Assembly: GCA_036227345.1 (NCBI GenBank)
Contig: CP109468.1
Span: forward strand, 7,068,001-7,132,000
Reading direction: 5' to 3'
Source: Streptomyces sp. NBC_01463
Lineage (GTDB): Bacteria > Actinomycetota > Actinomycetes > Streptomycetales > Streptomycetaceae
Length of the DNA: 64,000 nt
Shown: one piece after another, positions 52,866-60,819 of the stretch
Numbering within the stretch: the stretch's first letter is position 1
Layout of the letters: the number at the start of each line of letters is the position of its first letter
Notes under the pieces: generated by a model
What the model was told of the DNA's origin: nothing
Seen by the model: the letters and a program-made list of their open reading frames with translations, nothing else
The model's database searches: none
Position numbers and translations under genes: made by a program

Positions 52866-53945
52866 GTGGTCCGCGCCGCCGTACTGTCCGCCGTCGGAGC
52901 TCCGCTGGAGATCACCGACATCACCCTCCCGGAACCCGGCCCCGGCCAGGTGCGGGTCCGCCTCGCCGCCGCCGGGGTCTGCCACTCCGACCTCTCGCTG
53001 TCCAACGGCACGATGCGGGTACCCGTCCCCGCCGTCCTCGGCCACGAGGGCGCGGGCACCGTCGTCTCGGTGGGCGAGGGCGTCAGCGAGGTCGCCCCGG
53101 GCGACGCCGTCGTCCTCAACTGGGCGCCGTCCTGCGGGAACTGCCACCACTGCGGCATCGGCGAGGTCTGGCTCTGCGCCAACGCCCTGGCCGGTGCGGC
53201 GAACCTGCACGCCCGCACCGCCGACGGCACGCAGCTCCACCCCGGGCTCAACGTCGCCGCCTTCGCCCAGGAGACCGTGGTCGCCGCGAACTGCGTCCTG
53301 CCCGCCCCGGACGGCATCCCGCTCACCGACGCGGCGCTGCTCGGCTGCGCGGTCCTGACCGGGTACGGCGCCATCCACCACAGCGCCCGGGTCGTGGCGG
53401 GCGAGTCCGTCGTCGTCCTCGGCATCGGCGGCGTCGGTCTCGCCGTGCTCCAGGCCGCCCGGATCGCCGGTGCGTCGAAGATCATCGCGGTGGACGTCTC
53501 CCCGGAGAAGGAGGAACTGGCCCGCCGGGCGGGCGCCACGGACTACGTGACCGCCACCGCCACCACGCCCCGCGAGATCCGCGCGCTGACCGGCGGCCAG
53601 GGTGCGGACGTGGCGGTCGAGTGCGTCGGCCGGGCCGCCACCATCCGTACCGCCTGGGAGTCCACCCGCCGCGGCGGCCGCACCACGGTCGTCGGCATCG
53701 GCGGCAAGGACCAGCAGGTGACGTTCAACGCGCTGGAGATCTTCCACTGGGGCAGGTCGCTGACGGGCTGCGTGTACGGCAACAGCGACCCGGCCCGCGA
53801 TCTGCCGGTGCTGGCCGACCACATCAGGGCCGGCCGCTTCGACCTCTCCATGATGGTCACCGAACGGATCGCGCTGGACGGCATCCCGGCGGCCTTCGAC
53901 AACATGATCGCGGGCAAGGGCGGCCGGGCCCTGGTCGTCTTCTAA
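52866..53945 (+). CDS. Zinc-dependent alcohol dehydrogenase
   Basis: The protein has 359 residues from GTG at 52866, with AAGGAGCC upstream. Catalytic-zinc residues are visible: Cys (Gly-Val-Cys-His-Ser-Asp) and His-Glu (Gly-His-Glu-Gly-Ala-Gly). Three of the usual four structural-zinc cysteines are clear (Ser-Cys-Gly-Asn-Cys-His-His-Cys), with the fourth in Leu-Cys-Ala-Asn. The Rossmann motif is Gly-Ile-Gly-Gly-Val-Gly. It works with the upstream aldehyde dehydrogenase in one operon. Its stop codon overlaps the stop of the convergent ppk2 gene by 4 bp. Confidence 0.92.
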   Translation: MVRAAVLSAVGAPLEITDITLPEPGPGQVRVRLAAAGVCHSDLSLSNGTMRVPVPAVLGHEGAGTVVSVGEGVSEVAPGDAVVLNWAPSCGNCHHCGIGEVWLCANALAGAANLHARTADGTQLHPGLNVAAFAQETVVAANCVLPAPDGIPLTDAALLGCAVLTGYGAIHHSARVVAGESVVVLGIGGVGLAVLQAARIAGASKIIAVDVSPEKEELARRAGATDYVTATATTPREIRALTGGQGADVAVECVGRAATIRTAWESTRRGGRTTVVGIGGKDQQVTFNALEIFHWGRSLTGCVYGNSDPARDLPVLADHIRAGRFDLSMMVTERIALDGIPAAFDNMIAGKGGRALVVF

Positions 53946-54880
53946 CCCCCGGGGAAGGTCTCCGGGCCGCCGGTGGTGAGCAGCCGGGCCGCCATCTCGC
54001 CCCGTTCGAAGAGCCGGGACGCCGGACCCACGATCAGTGGGTCCGGCTCCCCGGCCACCGCCGCGTCCTTGTCCGGGTAGTCGAAGCGGTGCAGGACGTG
54101 CCGGATCGCCTCCAGCCGGGCCCGCTTCTTGTCGTTGCTCTTCACCACGGTCCACGGCGCGTCCGCGGTGTCGGTGTGGAACAGCATCAGCTCCTTGGCC
54201 TCGGTGTACGCGTCCCACTTGTCCAGCGAGGCGAGGTCGACCGGACTGAGCTTCCACTGCCGCACCGGGTCGGTCTGCCGCGTCATGAACCGGTTGCGCT
54301 GCTCCTCGCGCGAGACGGAGAACCAGAACTTCACCAGGTGGATGCCGTCGCGGGCGAGCATCCGCTCGAACCCCGGTGTCTGGTGCATGAACTCGAGGTA
54401 CTCGCGGGTCGAGCAGAACCCCATCACCCGCTCCACACCGGCCCGGTTGTACCAGGACCGGTCGAACAGCACGATCTCGCCGGCGGCCGGCAGGTGGGCC
54501 ACGTACCGCTGGAAGTACCACTGGGAACGCTCGCGTTCGGTCGGCTTCTCCAGCGCCACCACCCGCGCGCCACGCGGGTTGAGGTGCTCGGTGAACCGTT
54601 TGATGGTGCCGCCCTTGCCCGCGGCGTCGCGCCCCTCGAAGAGGATGACCAGCCGTTCGTCGTGCTCCTTGACCCAGTGCTGGAGCTTGAGCAGCTCGAT
54701 CTGCAGCGCGCGCTTGGACTTCTCGTACGCCTTGCGGCCGAGCTTCTCGCCGTACGGGTAGTCCTCGCGCCAGGCGTCGCCGGCCGGGCCCCGGGGTGTC
54801 ACCAGCGCCGATCCCTCGCCCTTCGCGGGCTTCACCTTCGCCTTCCTACGGCCGTTCTGCTGCTCGGTGTTCCGCGTCAT
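53942..54880 (-). CDS. ppk2: Polyphosphate kinase 2
   Basis: The protein has 312 residues. ATG at 54880 follows AAGGA. Walker A is Glu-Gly-Arg-Asp-Ala-Ala-Gly-Lys-Gly-Gly, and Walker B/lid is Phe-Asp-Arg-Ser-Trp-Tyr-Asn-Arg-Ala-Gly-Val-Glu. These are diagnostic for PPK2, which transfers phosphate between polyphosphate and nucleoside mono- or diphosphates. The N-terminal 40 residues are basic and Lys-rich. The start lies 35 bp inside the upstream EamA gene on the same strand, and the stop overlaps the convergent alcohol dehydrogenase stop by 4 bp, leaving no room for a terminator. Confidence 0.93.
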   Translation of the reverse strand: MTRNTEQQNGRRKAKVKPAKGEGSALVTPRGPAGDAWREDYPYGEKLGRKAYEKSKRALQIELLKLQHWVKEHDERLVILFEGRDAAGKGGTIKRFTEHLNPRGARVVALEKPTERERSQWYFQRYVAHLPAAGEIVLFDRSWYNRAGVERVMGFCSTREYLEFMHQTPGFERMLARDGIHLVKFWFSVSREEQRNRFMTRQTDPVRQWKLSPVDLASLDKWDAYTEAKELMLFHTDTADAPWTVVKSNDKKRARLEAIRHVLHRFDYPDKDAAVAGEPDPLIVGPASRLFERGEMAARLLTTGGPETFPGG

Positions 54881-55826
54881 GACGGGGTCCTTCCACCGGC
54901 GGGGCCGGATTCTTCCGCGTCGCACCAGTCTGCGGACGCGTCCGGGAGACCGCCACCCCGGCCAGACAGAGCAGCCCGCCGCCCACGGTGAGCAGCGCGG
55001 GCACCTCGTCCAGCAGCAGCCACGACATCAGCACCACGAGCGCGGGAACCGCGTAGGTGGTGGCGCCCATCCGGCCGGCCGTGGTGCGGGCGAGCGCGTA
55101 GGCCCAGGTGGTGAAGGCCAGTGCGGTCGGGAAGATGCCCAGATAGACCATGTTCAGGGTCGCGGACAGGGGTGCGTCGGCGGCCTCGGACACCAGCGCA
55201 CCGGCGAACGGCAGACACGCCACCGTGCCGACGAGGCAGCCGAACGTGGTGATCTGGAGCGCCGAGCCGTGCCGCAGCGCCGGCTTCTGGCCGACCACCC
55301 CGCCCGCGTACGCCACCGCCGCCAGCAGGCACAGCAGCACGCCCAGCACCGAGGACCCCCCGTGCCCGGACATGGAGAGCCCGACCACCGCGGCGCCCGC
55401 GAAGGACACCGCCATGCCCAGCAGCAGCCGGCGCGGCAGCCCCTCGCCCAGCAGCCGGGCGCCGAGCAGGGCGATCAGCAGCGGCCCGATGTTCACCACC
55501 ATTGCGGCGGTGCCCGCGTCCACCTCCTGCTCGCCCCAGTTGAGCACCACCATGTACAGGCCGAACCACAGCAGCCCGGACCACAGGATGCCCGGCCAGG
55601 CGGCCCGTGACGGCAGTCCCTCGCGCCGGACGAGCAGCAGGGCGCCGAGCGCCAGGGAACCGGCGAGCAGCCGGCCGAGGGCCAGCGCGCCGGGGGAGTA
55701 GGCGTCGCCCGCGCTGCGGATGGAGACGAAGGCGGAGGCCCATAGCACCACGGTCGTGCAGGCGGCCGCCGCGGCCCGCCGGTCTCGGGGTGCGGCAGGG
55801 GCGGCGGGGGAGGAGAGGGGCGTCAT
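54846..55826 (-). CDS. EamA/DMT-family transporter
   Basis: The protein has 326 residues with ten predicted TM helices in two EamA repeats (about 20-155 and 165-300). Each repeat ends with a Pro-containing helix such as Thr-Tyr-Ala-Val-Pro-Ala-Leu-Val-Val-Leu. Drug/metabolite exporters of this family move amino acids, nucleosides or drugs; the substrate is unknown. It overlaps ppk2 by 35 bp, and a TetR gene lies 56 bp upstream on the same strand, so the three could form an operon tetR-eamA-ppk2. Confidence 0.88.
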   Translation of the reverse strand: MTPLSSPAAPAAPRDRRAAAAACTTVVLWASAFVSIRSAGDAYSPGALALGRLLAGSLALGALLLVRREGLPSRAAWPGILWSGLLWFGLYMVVLNWGEQEVDAGTAAMVVNIGPLLIALLGARLLGEGLPRRLLLGMAVSFAGAAVVGLSMSGHGGSSVLGVLLCLLAAVAYAGGVVGQKPALRHGSALQITTFGCLVGTVACLPFAGALVSEAADAPLSATLNMVYLGIFPTALAFTTWAYALARTTAGRMGATTYAVPALVVLMSWLLLDEVPALLTVGGGLLCLAGVAVSRTRPQTGATRKNPAPPVEGPRHDAEHRAAERP

Positions 55827-55882
55827 GGTGCCGACCGTAGGGCCAGGACCGTTCGGTGCCCACCGAATAGTTGCCGCGGGCG

Positions 55883-56533
55883 CTACCGCACCTCGTGCGC
55901 CGGTGGTGCGTACTGCAGGGCGAGTCCGTCGACCAGCGCCCGCAGCCCGGTCTCGAAGGCACCCTCGTCGACCTTCTGGCGGCGCTCCGCGAGCAGGTGG
56001 GCCTGGCCCAGGTGCGGGTAGTCGGCCGGGTCGTACGCCGTCTCGTCGTCCACGAAGCCCCGGGCGAACGAGCCGAGGGCCGAGCCGGTGATGAAGTAGC
56101 GCATCAGGGCGCCGATGTACGTGGCCTGGGCGGGCGGCCAGCCCGCGCGGACCATGGCGCCGAACACCGCGTCGGCGACCCGCAGGCCGGCCGGGCGGCG
56201 TCCCGGGCCCTGGGCGAGCACCGGGACGATGTGCGGATGCGCGGCGAGGGCCGCACGGTAGGAGAGCGCCCAGTCGTGCAGGGCGGCCCGCCAGTCACGG
56301 CTGTCCGACTCGTCGAACATCGACAGGTCGACCTGTGCGGAGACGGCGTCGGCGACCGCGTCCAGGATCTCGTCCTTGTTGCGGAAGTGGTTGTAGAGCG
56401 ACGGCCCGCTGACCCCCAGCTCGGCCGCCAGGCGGCGGGTCGAGACGGCGTCGAGCCCCTCGGCGTCCACGAGGGCGCTCGCCGTCTCGACGATGCGGTC
56501 TCTGCTGAGGAGGGGCTTGCGCGGGCGGGCCAT
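55883..56533 (-). CDS. TetR-family regulator of acyl-CoA/aldehyde metabolism
   Basis: The protein has 216 residues from ATG at 56533; an ATG at 56542 is an alternative. The HTH reads Val-Ser-Thr-Arg-Arg-Leu-Ala-Ala-Glu-Leu-Gly-Val-Ser-Gly-Pro-Ser-Leu-Tyr-Asn-His, followed by a TetR_C-like ligand domain. It is divergent from an acyl-CoA dehydrogenase gene, and a 17-bp dyad lies between them (56563-56579). The same dyad lies before the aldehyde dehydrogenase operon 5 kb away, so this TetR likely represses both. The ligand is perhaps an acyl-CoA (inference). Confidence 0.88.
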   Translation of the reverse strand: MARPRKPLLSRDRIVETASALVDAEGLDAVSTRRLAAELGVSGPSLYNHFRNKDEILDAVADAVSAQVDLSMFDESDSRDWRAALHDWALSYRAALAAHPHIVPVLAQGPGRRPAGLRVADAVFGAMVRAGWPPAQATYIGALMRYFITGSALGSFARGFVDDETAYDPADYPHLGQAHLLAERRQKVDEGAFETGLRALVDGLALQYAPPAHEVR

Positions 56534-56562
56534 GCGGCACATAGTAGGGCCTGCCCCGGTAA

Positions 56563-56579
56563 AACTAGCAGTGCTAATT
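56563..56579. promoter_or_regulatory. TetR operator between tetR and acyl-CoA dehydrogenase
   Basis: AACTAGCAGTGCTAATT pairs AGCA/TGCT around the central G and AA/TT at the ends. It resembles the site before the aldehyde dehydrogenase at 14 of 17 positions. Confidence 0.72.
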
Positions 56580-56597
56580 AAAGTGGAGAGTCGAAGG

Positions 56598-57749
56598 ATG
56601 AATCTGGAGCTCAGCGAGGAGCAGGAAGCGGTCCGGCAGCTCGCCAAGGACTTCGTCGCCCGCGATGTCGCCCCGTACGTCGTCGAGTGGGACCGGGCCG
56701 AGAACGTCGACAAGTCGATCGTGAAGAAGCTCGGCTCGCTCGGCTTCCTCGGGCTGACCGTCCCCGAGGAGTACGGCGGCTCGGGCGGTGACCACCTCGC
56801 GTACTGCCTGGTGACCGAGGAGCTCGGCCGCGGCGACTCCTCGGTCCGGGGCATCGTCTCGGTCTCCCTGGGCCTGGTCGCCAAGACCATCGCCGCCTGG
56901 GGCGACGAGGACCAGAAGCGGCAGTGGCTGCCGCGGCTGACCGCCGGGGACGCGGTCGGCTGTTTCGGTCTCACCGAGCCCGGCACGGGGTCCGACGCGG
57001 GCAGCCTGACGACGAGGGCCGTGCGGGACGGCGACGACTACGTCATCAACGGCAGCAAGATGTTCATCACCAACGGCACCTGGGCCGATGTGGTGCTCCT
57101 GTTCGCCCGCACCAACGACACCCCCGGCCACAAGGGCGTCTCGGCCTTCCTGGTGCCCGCCGACACCCCCGGCCTCACTCGCCGCACCATCCACGGCAAG
57201 CTCGGCCTGCGCGGCCAGGCGACCGCCGAACTGGTGCTGGAGGACGTCCGCGTCCCCGCCGCGGCCCTCATGGGACCCGAGGGCAAGGGCTTCTCCATCG
57301 CGATGTCCGCGCTGGCGAAGGGGCGCATGTCGGTCGCCGCCGGCTGCGTCGGCATCGCCCAGGCCGCCCTGGACGCAGCCGTGGGCTACGCCGCCGAGCG
57401 CGAGCAGTTCGGCAAGTCCATCGCGAGCTACCAGCTCGTCCAGGAGCTGATCAGCGACATCGCCGTGGACGTCGACGCGGCCAGGCTGCTGACCTGGCGG
57501 GTGGCCGACCTGATCGACCGGGGCGAGGCCTTCGCCACCGCCGCCTCCCAGGCGAAGCTCTTCGCCTCCGAGGCCGCCGTCCGCGCCGCGAACAACGCGC
57601 TCCAGGTCTTCGGCGGCTACGGCTACATCGACGAGTACCCGGTCGGCAAGCTGCTGCGCGACGCCCGGGTGATGACGCTCTACGAGGGCACCAGCCAGAT
57701 CCAGAAGCTGATCATCGGCCGCGCGCTGACGGGCGTATCGGCGTTCTGA
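56598..57749 (+). CDS. Acyl-CoA dehydrogenase
   Basis: The protein has 383 residues. ATG at 56598 follows a weak GAAGGA. The FAD/substrate motifs are Cys-Phe-Gly-Leu-Thr-Glu-Pro-Gly-Thr-Gly-Ser-Asp and Phe-Gly-Gly-Tyr-Gly-Tyr-Ile. The catalytic base is Glu363 in Leu-Tyr-Glu-Gly-Thr-Ser. It dehydrogenates an acyl-CoA at C2-C3 with FAD and passes electrons to ETF. The chain length is not readable from the sequence. It is controlled by the divergent TetR. Confidence 0.94.
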   Translation: MNLELSEEQEAVRQLAKDFVARDVAPYVVEWDRAENVDKSIVKKLGSLGFLGLTVPEEYGGSGGDHLAYCLVTEELGRGDSSVRGIVSVSLGLVAKTIAAWGDEDQKRQWLPRLTAGDAVGCFGLTEPGTGSDAGSLTTRAVRDGDDYVINGSKMFITNGTWADVVLLFARTNDTPGHKGVSAFLVPADTPGLTRRTIHGKLGLRGQATAELVLEDVRVPAAALMGPEGKGFSIAMSALAKGRMSVAAGCVGIAQAALDAAVGYAAEREQFGKSIASYQLVQELISDIAVDVDAARLLTWRVADLIDRGEAFATAASQAKLFASEAAVRAANNALQVFGGYGYIDEYPVGKLLRDARVMTLYEGTSQIQKLIIGRALTGVSAF

Positions 57750-57845
57750 CCCCGGCCGCGCTCCGCGCGTCGAACGGGCGTCTGAGTACCTGTCTGAGTA
57801 CGAACGCGGATGTGGTGTGTGCCACATCGCCGGATGCTGTGCGTC

Positions 57846-58136
57846 ATGAGTGAGACGACATCGGTCAAGCAGCAGAGCACCGCCGCCTTCTACGGACAGG
57901 CCGTCGCGTCCTTCGGGATCGCGATGGGGGCGGTGGCGCTCGGGATCTACTTCCTGGACGCCGACGCCTGGGTCCGCGGCTTCCTCGCCATCGGCGTGCT
58001 CTACCTCGTCACCTCCGCCTTCACCCTGGCCAAGGTGATCAGGGACAGGCAGGAGGCGGGCCAGATCGTCAGCCGGGTCGACCAGGCCAGGCTGGAGAAG
58101 ATCCTCGCGGAGCACGACCCCTTCCAGAAGCTCTGA
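57846..58136 (+). CDS. YiaA/YiaB-family inner membrane protein
   Basis: The protein has 96 residues from ATG at 57846, with two TM helices (about 17-35 and 42-62). The consensus features are Ser-Thr-Ala-Ala-Phe at the start, Gly-Ile-Tyr-Phe-Leu-Asp-Ala-Asp-Ala-Trp-Val-Arg in the loop, and a charged C terminus. It is a small envelope protein of unknown role. The 96-bp gap upstream contains a short direct repeat of GTCTGAGTAC (about 57780 and 57793). Confidence 0.8.
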   Translation: MSETTSVKQQSTAAFYGQAVASFGIAMGAVALGIYFLDADAWVRGFLAIGVLYLVTSAFTLAKVIRDRQEAGQIVSRVDQARLEKILAEHDPFQKL

Positions 58137-58158
58137 CGATCCCGCCCGGCGCAAGGCC

Positions 58159-58174
58159 CTAAGCGCTTGCTCAG
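58159..58174. promoter_or_regulatory. Shared operator CTAAGCGCTTGCTCAG, copy 1
   Basis: This is an imperfect dyad with AGC/GCT half-sites. It lies 48 bp before the tetR start, in the right place for autorepression. The same 16 bases lie before the MaoC gene. Confidence 0.75.
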
Positions 58175-58221
58175 GATCGGGGTATGGTGTGCGTCCTGGT
58201 GACTGAGAGGGGCGACCGACG

Positions 58222-58842
58222 ATGAGCACGGCGGAGGAGACCGACGGCGAGACGCCGTGGGAGGAAGTGACCCCCGAGGCCGCCCGGCGGCTTCTCGTCG
58301 CGGCCGTCGACGCCTTCGCCGAGCGCGGGTACCACGCGACGACCACCCGGGACATCGCCGGCCGTGCCGGAATGAGCCCCGCGGCGCTCTACATCCACTA
58401 CAAGACGAAGGAAGAGCTGCTCCACCGGATCAGCAGGATCGGTCACGACCGGGCCCTGACGCTCCTGGAGGCGGCGGCCGGCCGCGAGGGCACGGCCGCC
58501 GAGCGGCTCGCCGCCGCGGTCCGCTCCTTCGTCCGCTGGCACGCCCAGCGCCACACCACCGCGCGCGTGGTCCAGTACGAACTGGACGCGCTCGGCGAGG
58601 AGCACCGCACCGAGATCGTCGAACTGCGCCGCAGGAGCGACGCGGTGGTGCGCCGGATCATCGGCGAGGGCGTGGCGGCCGGCGAGTTCGACGTCCCCGA
58701 CGTGCCGGGCACCACGCTCGCGGTGCTCTCGCTCTGCATCGACGTGGCGCGGTGGTTCAACGCCCAGGGCAGCCGGACGCCGGACGAGGTGGGCGAGCTG
58801 TACGCCGGCCTCGTGCTGCGGATGGTCGCGGCCAAGCACTGA
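58222..58842 (+). CDS. TetR-family regulator
   Basis: The protein has 206 residues from ATG at 58222. The HTH reads Thr-Thr-Thr-Arg-Asp-Ile-Ala-Gly-Arg-Ala-Gly-Met-Ser-Pro-Ala-Ala-Leu-Tyr-Ile-His. The C-terminal ligand domain is of the kind seen in fatty-acid and lipid regulators. An exact 16-bp motif occurs both before this gene and before the MaoC dehydratase gene, marking it as regulator of both. It converges with the MaoC gene across a very strong hairpin. Confidence 0.88.
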   Translation: MSTAEETDGETPWEEVTPEAARRLLVAAVDAFAERGYHATTTRDIAGRAGMSPAALYIHYKTKEELLHRISRIGHDRALTLLEAAAGREGTAAERLAAAVRSFVRWHAQRHTTARVVQYELDALGEEHRTEIVELRRRSDAVVRRIIGEGVAAGEFDVPDVPGTTLAVLSLCIDVARWFNAQGSRTPDEVGELYAGLVLRMVAAKH

Positions 58843-58848
58843 CCGTCG

Positions 58849-58893
58849 CGGCGGTGTGGGGCCGGTCCCGCCGGGACCGGCCCCACACCGCCG
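58849..58893. terminator. 21-bp perfect hairpin between tetR and maoC
   Basis: The arms 58849-58869 and 58873-58893 are fully complementary (21 bp) around the loop GCC, centred on GGCCGGTCCC. It is the strongest terminator in the window and is bidirectional. Confidence 0.9.
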
Positions 58894-58899
58894 AGCGGC

Positions 58900-59361
58900 T
58901 CAGAAGTAGTACCGCGACACCGACTCCGCGACGCACGCCGGCTTGTCGCCGCCCTCGCGCTCGATGGTGACGACCGCGGTGACCTGCACACCGCCGCCCG
59001 CCTCCTCGACGCTCTTCAGGGCGGCGGTCGCCCGCAGCCTGGAGCCCACCGGCACGGGGGAGGGGAAACGGACCTTGTTGGTCCCGTAGTTGATGCCCAT
59101 CTTCGCGCCCTCGACCTGCATGACCTGCGGTACGAGGGCCGGCAGCAGGGACAGCGTGAGGTAGCCGTGCGCGATCGTCGTGCCGAACGGCCCGGCCGCG
59201 GCGCGCTCCGGGTCCACATGGATCCACTGGTGGTCCCCGGTGGCCTCGGCGAACAGGTCGATCCGCTTCTGCTCCACCTCCAGCCAGTCGCTGTGCCCCA
59301 GCTGCTCGCCCACGCCGTCACGCAGCTCCTGCGCGGACGTGAAGATCCTCGGCTCTGCCAT
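58900..59361 (-). CDS. MaoC-family (R)-hydratase/dehydratase
   Basis: The protein has 153 residues from ATG at 59361. It has a single hot-dog fold with the hydratase motif: Asp and His in Ala-Thr-Gly-Asp-His-Gln-Trp-Ile-His-Val-Asp. It also has Gly-Thr-Thr-Ile-Ala-His-Gly-Tyr-Leu-Thr-Leu, and ends with a beta-bulge region (Val-Thr-Ala-Val-Val-Thr-Ile-Glu). It should hydrate or dehydrate an enoyl-CoA, probably in fatty-acid metabolism alongside the regulator at 58222, whose operator copy lies 48 bp upstream. Confidence 0.88.
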   Translation of the reverse strand: MAEPRIFTSAQELRDGVGEQLGHSDWLEVEQKRIDLFAEATGDHQWIHVDPERAAAGPFGTTIAHGYLTLSLLPALVPQVMQVEGAKMGINYGTNKVRFPSPVPVGSRLRATAALKSVEEAGGGVQVTAVVTIEREGGDKPACVAESVSRYYF

Positions 59362-59408
59362 GTCCCTGGTCCCTGCCTTCCCGCTCTCGACCGTCATCCA
59401 TCGCCTGT

Positions 59409-59424
59409 CTAAGCGCTTGCTCAG
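59409..59424. promoter_or_regulatory. Shared operator CTAAGCGCTTGCTCAG, copy 2
   Basis: It is identical to the site at 58159-58174 and lies 48 bp before the MaoC start, the same distance as at the tetR gene. This implies regulation by the adjacent TetR. Confidence 0.78.
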
Positions 59425-59491
59425 CATGGTTGGCGGGTGCGTTCCTGTCAACGACGGACCGGCCGGGAACGCGGCACGTAGGGTTCGATGA

Positions 59492-59962
59492 GTGCCCCAG
59501 ATTCCACAGACACTCCATGAGCTCACGGTCGGCCAGCTCTCCGCGCGCAGCGGCGCCGCGGTGTCGGCCCTGCACTTCTACGAGACCAAGGGCCTGATCA
59601 GCAGCCGTCGCACCAGCGGCAACCAGCGCCGCTACAGCAGGGACGCGCTGCGCCGGGTCGCCTTCGTCCGTGCCGCGCAGCGGGTCGGCATCCCGCTGGC
59701 CACCATCCGCGACGCCCTGGCCGAACTCCCGGAGGAGCGCACGCCGAACCGCGACGACTGGGCCCGGCTCTCCGAGACCTGGCGCTCCGAGCTGGACGAG
59801 CGGATCCGGCAGCTGGCGCGGCTGCGCGACCACCTGACCGACTGCATCGGCTGCGGCTGCCTGTCGCTGGAGACATGCGTGCTCTCCAACCCGGACGACA
59901 TCTCCGGTGACCGGATCAGCGGTTCGCGTCTGATGCCGGAGGGCAGGCCCGCCCGGCCCTGA
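59492..59962 (+). CDS. soxR: Redox-sensitive transcriptional activator SoxR
   Basis: The protein has 156 residues from GTG at 59492. It has a MerR-type HTH (Val-Gly-Gln-Leu-Ser-Ala-Arg-Ser-Gly-Ala-Ala-Val-Ser-Ala-Leu-His-Phe-Tyr), a dimerisation helix, and the 2Fe-2S cluster ligands Cys118, Cys121, Cys123 and Cys129 (Cys-Ile-Gly-Cys-Gly-Cys-Leu-Ser-Leu-Glu-Thr-Cys). In Streptomyces, SoxR senses redox-active pigments such as actinorhodin rather than superoxide. It is divergent from the MaoC gene, with 130 bp between them. Confidence 0.95.
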   Translation: MPQIPQTLHELTVGQLSARSGAAVSALHFYETKGLISSRRTSGNQRRYSRDALRRVAFVRAAQRVGIPLATIRDALAELPEERTPNRDDWARLSETWRSELDERIRQLARLRDHLTDCIGCGCLSLETCVLSNPDDISGDRISGSRLMPEGRPARP

Positions 59963-59977
59963 TCGGGGAGGGACGTC

Positions 59978-60589
59978 CTACGCGATCGTCGCCAGGTCGC
60001 CGAACCGGGTGCGCCGGGCCTTCTCCAGGGCATCGGGGGTGAGGACGGGCTGCGGCACCACGATGCCGCACCCGGTGCACACCGGACCGGACCACGGCTC
60101 GCTGTCCAGGTCCTGCCGCCAGACGATGCGGGCCTGGGCGCACACCGGGCAGCCGGTGCCCGGTTCCGACTCCAGCGCCGAGATCAGCCGGAGCAGGACG
60201 TCCGCGAGCGGTGCCGCCGGGTGGACCGCCGGGTCCTCGCACCGCGCGACCCCGTTCCCGCCCCAGGTGCACCGGTGCCAGTCGTCGAACGCGCCGGGAC
60301 GGCGCAGCCCGTCGTGCTTCTCGCGCCTGCGGCGCTCGGCGAACCCGGCCTCGTACCCGAGCCAGACCGCCCGCGCCGTCTCCAGTTCCTCCAGCGCGCG
60401 CATCAGCCGCGCCGGGTCGGGTGCCCGGTCCTCGGGCCCTATCCCGTGCCGGGCACACAGGTGATCCCAGGTCGCCCGGTGGCCGTACGGTGCGAAGCGC
60501 TCCAGGCATTTGCGCAGCGAGTACCGCCGCAGCGCCAGATCGCTCCGCGGATCGCGGACCTGTCTCGCAAGACTCCGGAAACCGGCCAT
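59978..60589 (-). CDS. Conserved hypothetical protein with two CxxC pairs
   Basis: The protein has 203 residues. ATG at 60589 has GGAGGT about 10 bases upstream, and the frame remains open to 60694. It begins Met-Ala-Gly-Phe-Arg-Ser-Leu-Ala-Arg. The C-terminal half holds Cys-Pro-Val-Cys and Cys-Thr-Gly-Cys pairs about 25 residues apart, so a zinc ribbon is likely. The middle includes Trp-His-Arg-Cys-Thr-Trp-Gly. I do not recognise a named family. A role in nucleic-acid or protein binding is inference. It is convergent with soxR with a 15-bp gap. Confidence 0.6.
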   Translation of the reverse strand: MAGFRSLARQVRDPRSDLALRRYSLRKCLERFAPYGHRATWDHLCARHGIGPEDRAPDPARLMRALEELETARAVWLGYEAGFAERRRREKHDGLRRPGAFDDWHRCTWGGNGVARCEDPAVHPAAPLADVLLRLISALESEPGTGCPVCAQARIVWRQDLDSEPWSGPVCTGCGIVVPQPVLTPDALEKARRTRFGDLATIA

Positions 60590-60741
60590 TGCGCCGCCAC
60601 CTCCGTCGCTCGTACTCCGTCGCCCGCACTTCGGCGTCAGTGAGTGGACGTACGACTGCCCCGATCGGCTCCATCCAAGGGTGGTTCCGTCCACTCAGTG
60701 AGATGACGGATCGTCATGTGACGGGATGTGTCGATTCGGAA

Positions 60742-60786
60742 AAGGTGACCGATGTTCACCTTACCGACGGGTCATACCGTCGGTAA
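60742..60786. promoter_or_regulatory. Two overlapping inverted repeats before the acylase gene
   Basis: AAGGTGA-N7-TCACCTT (60742-60762) and TTACCGACGG-N6-CCGTCGGTAA (60761-60786) are both perfect and share two bases. They lie 34-78 bp before the ATG. The first looks like a typical dimeric operator. The second could be another operator or a leader hairpin. Confidence 0.65.
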
Positions 60787-60819
60787 CGTCCGGCGCATCG
60801 GCCTCTTCGAGGAGCACGC

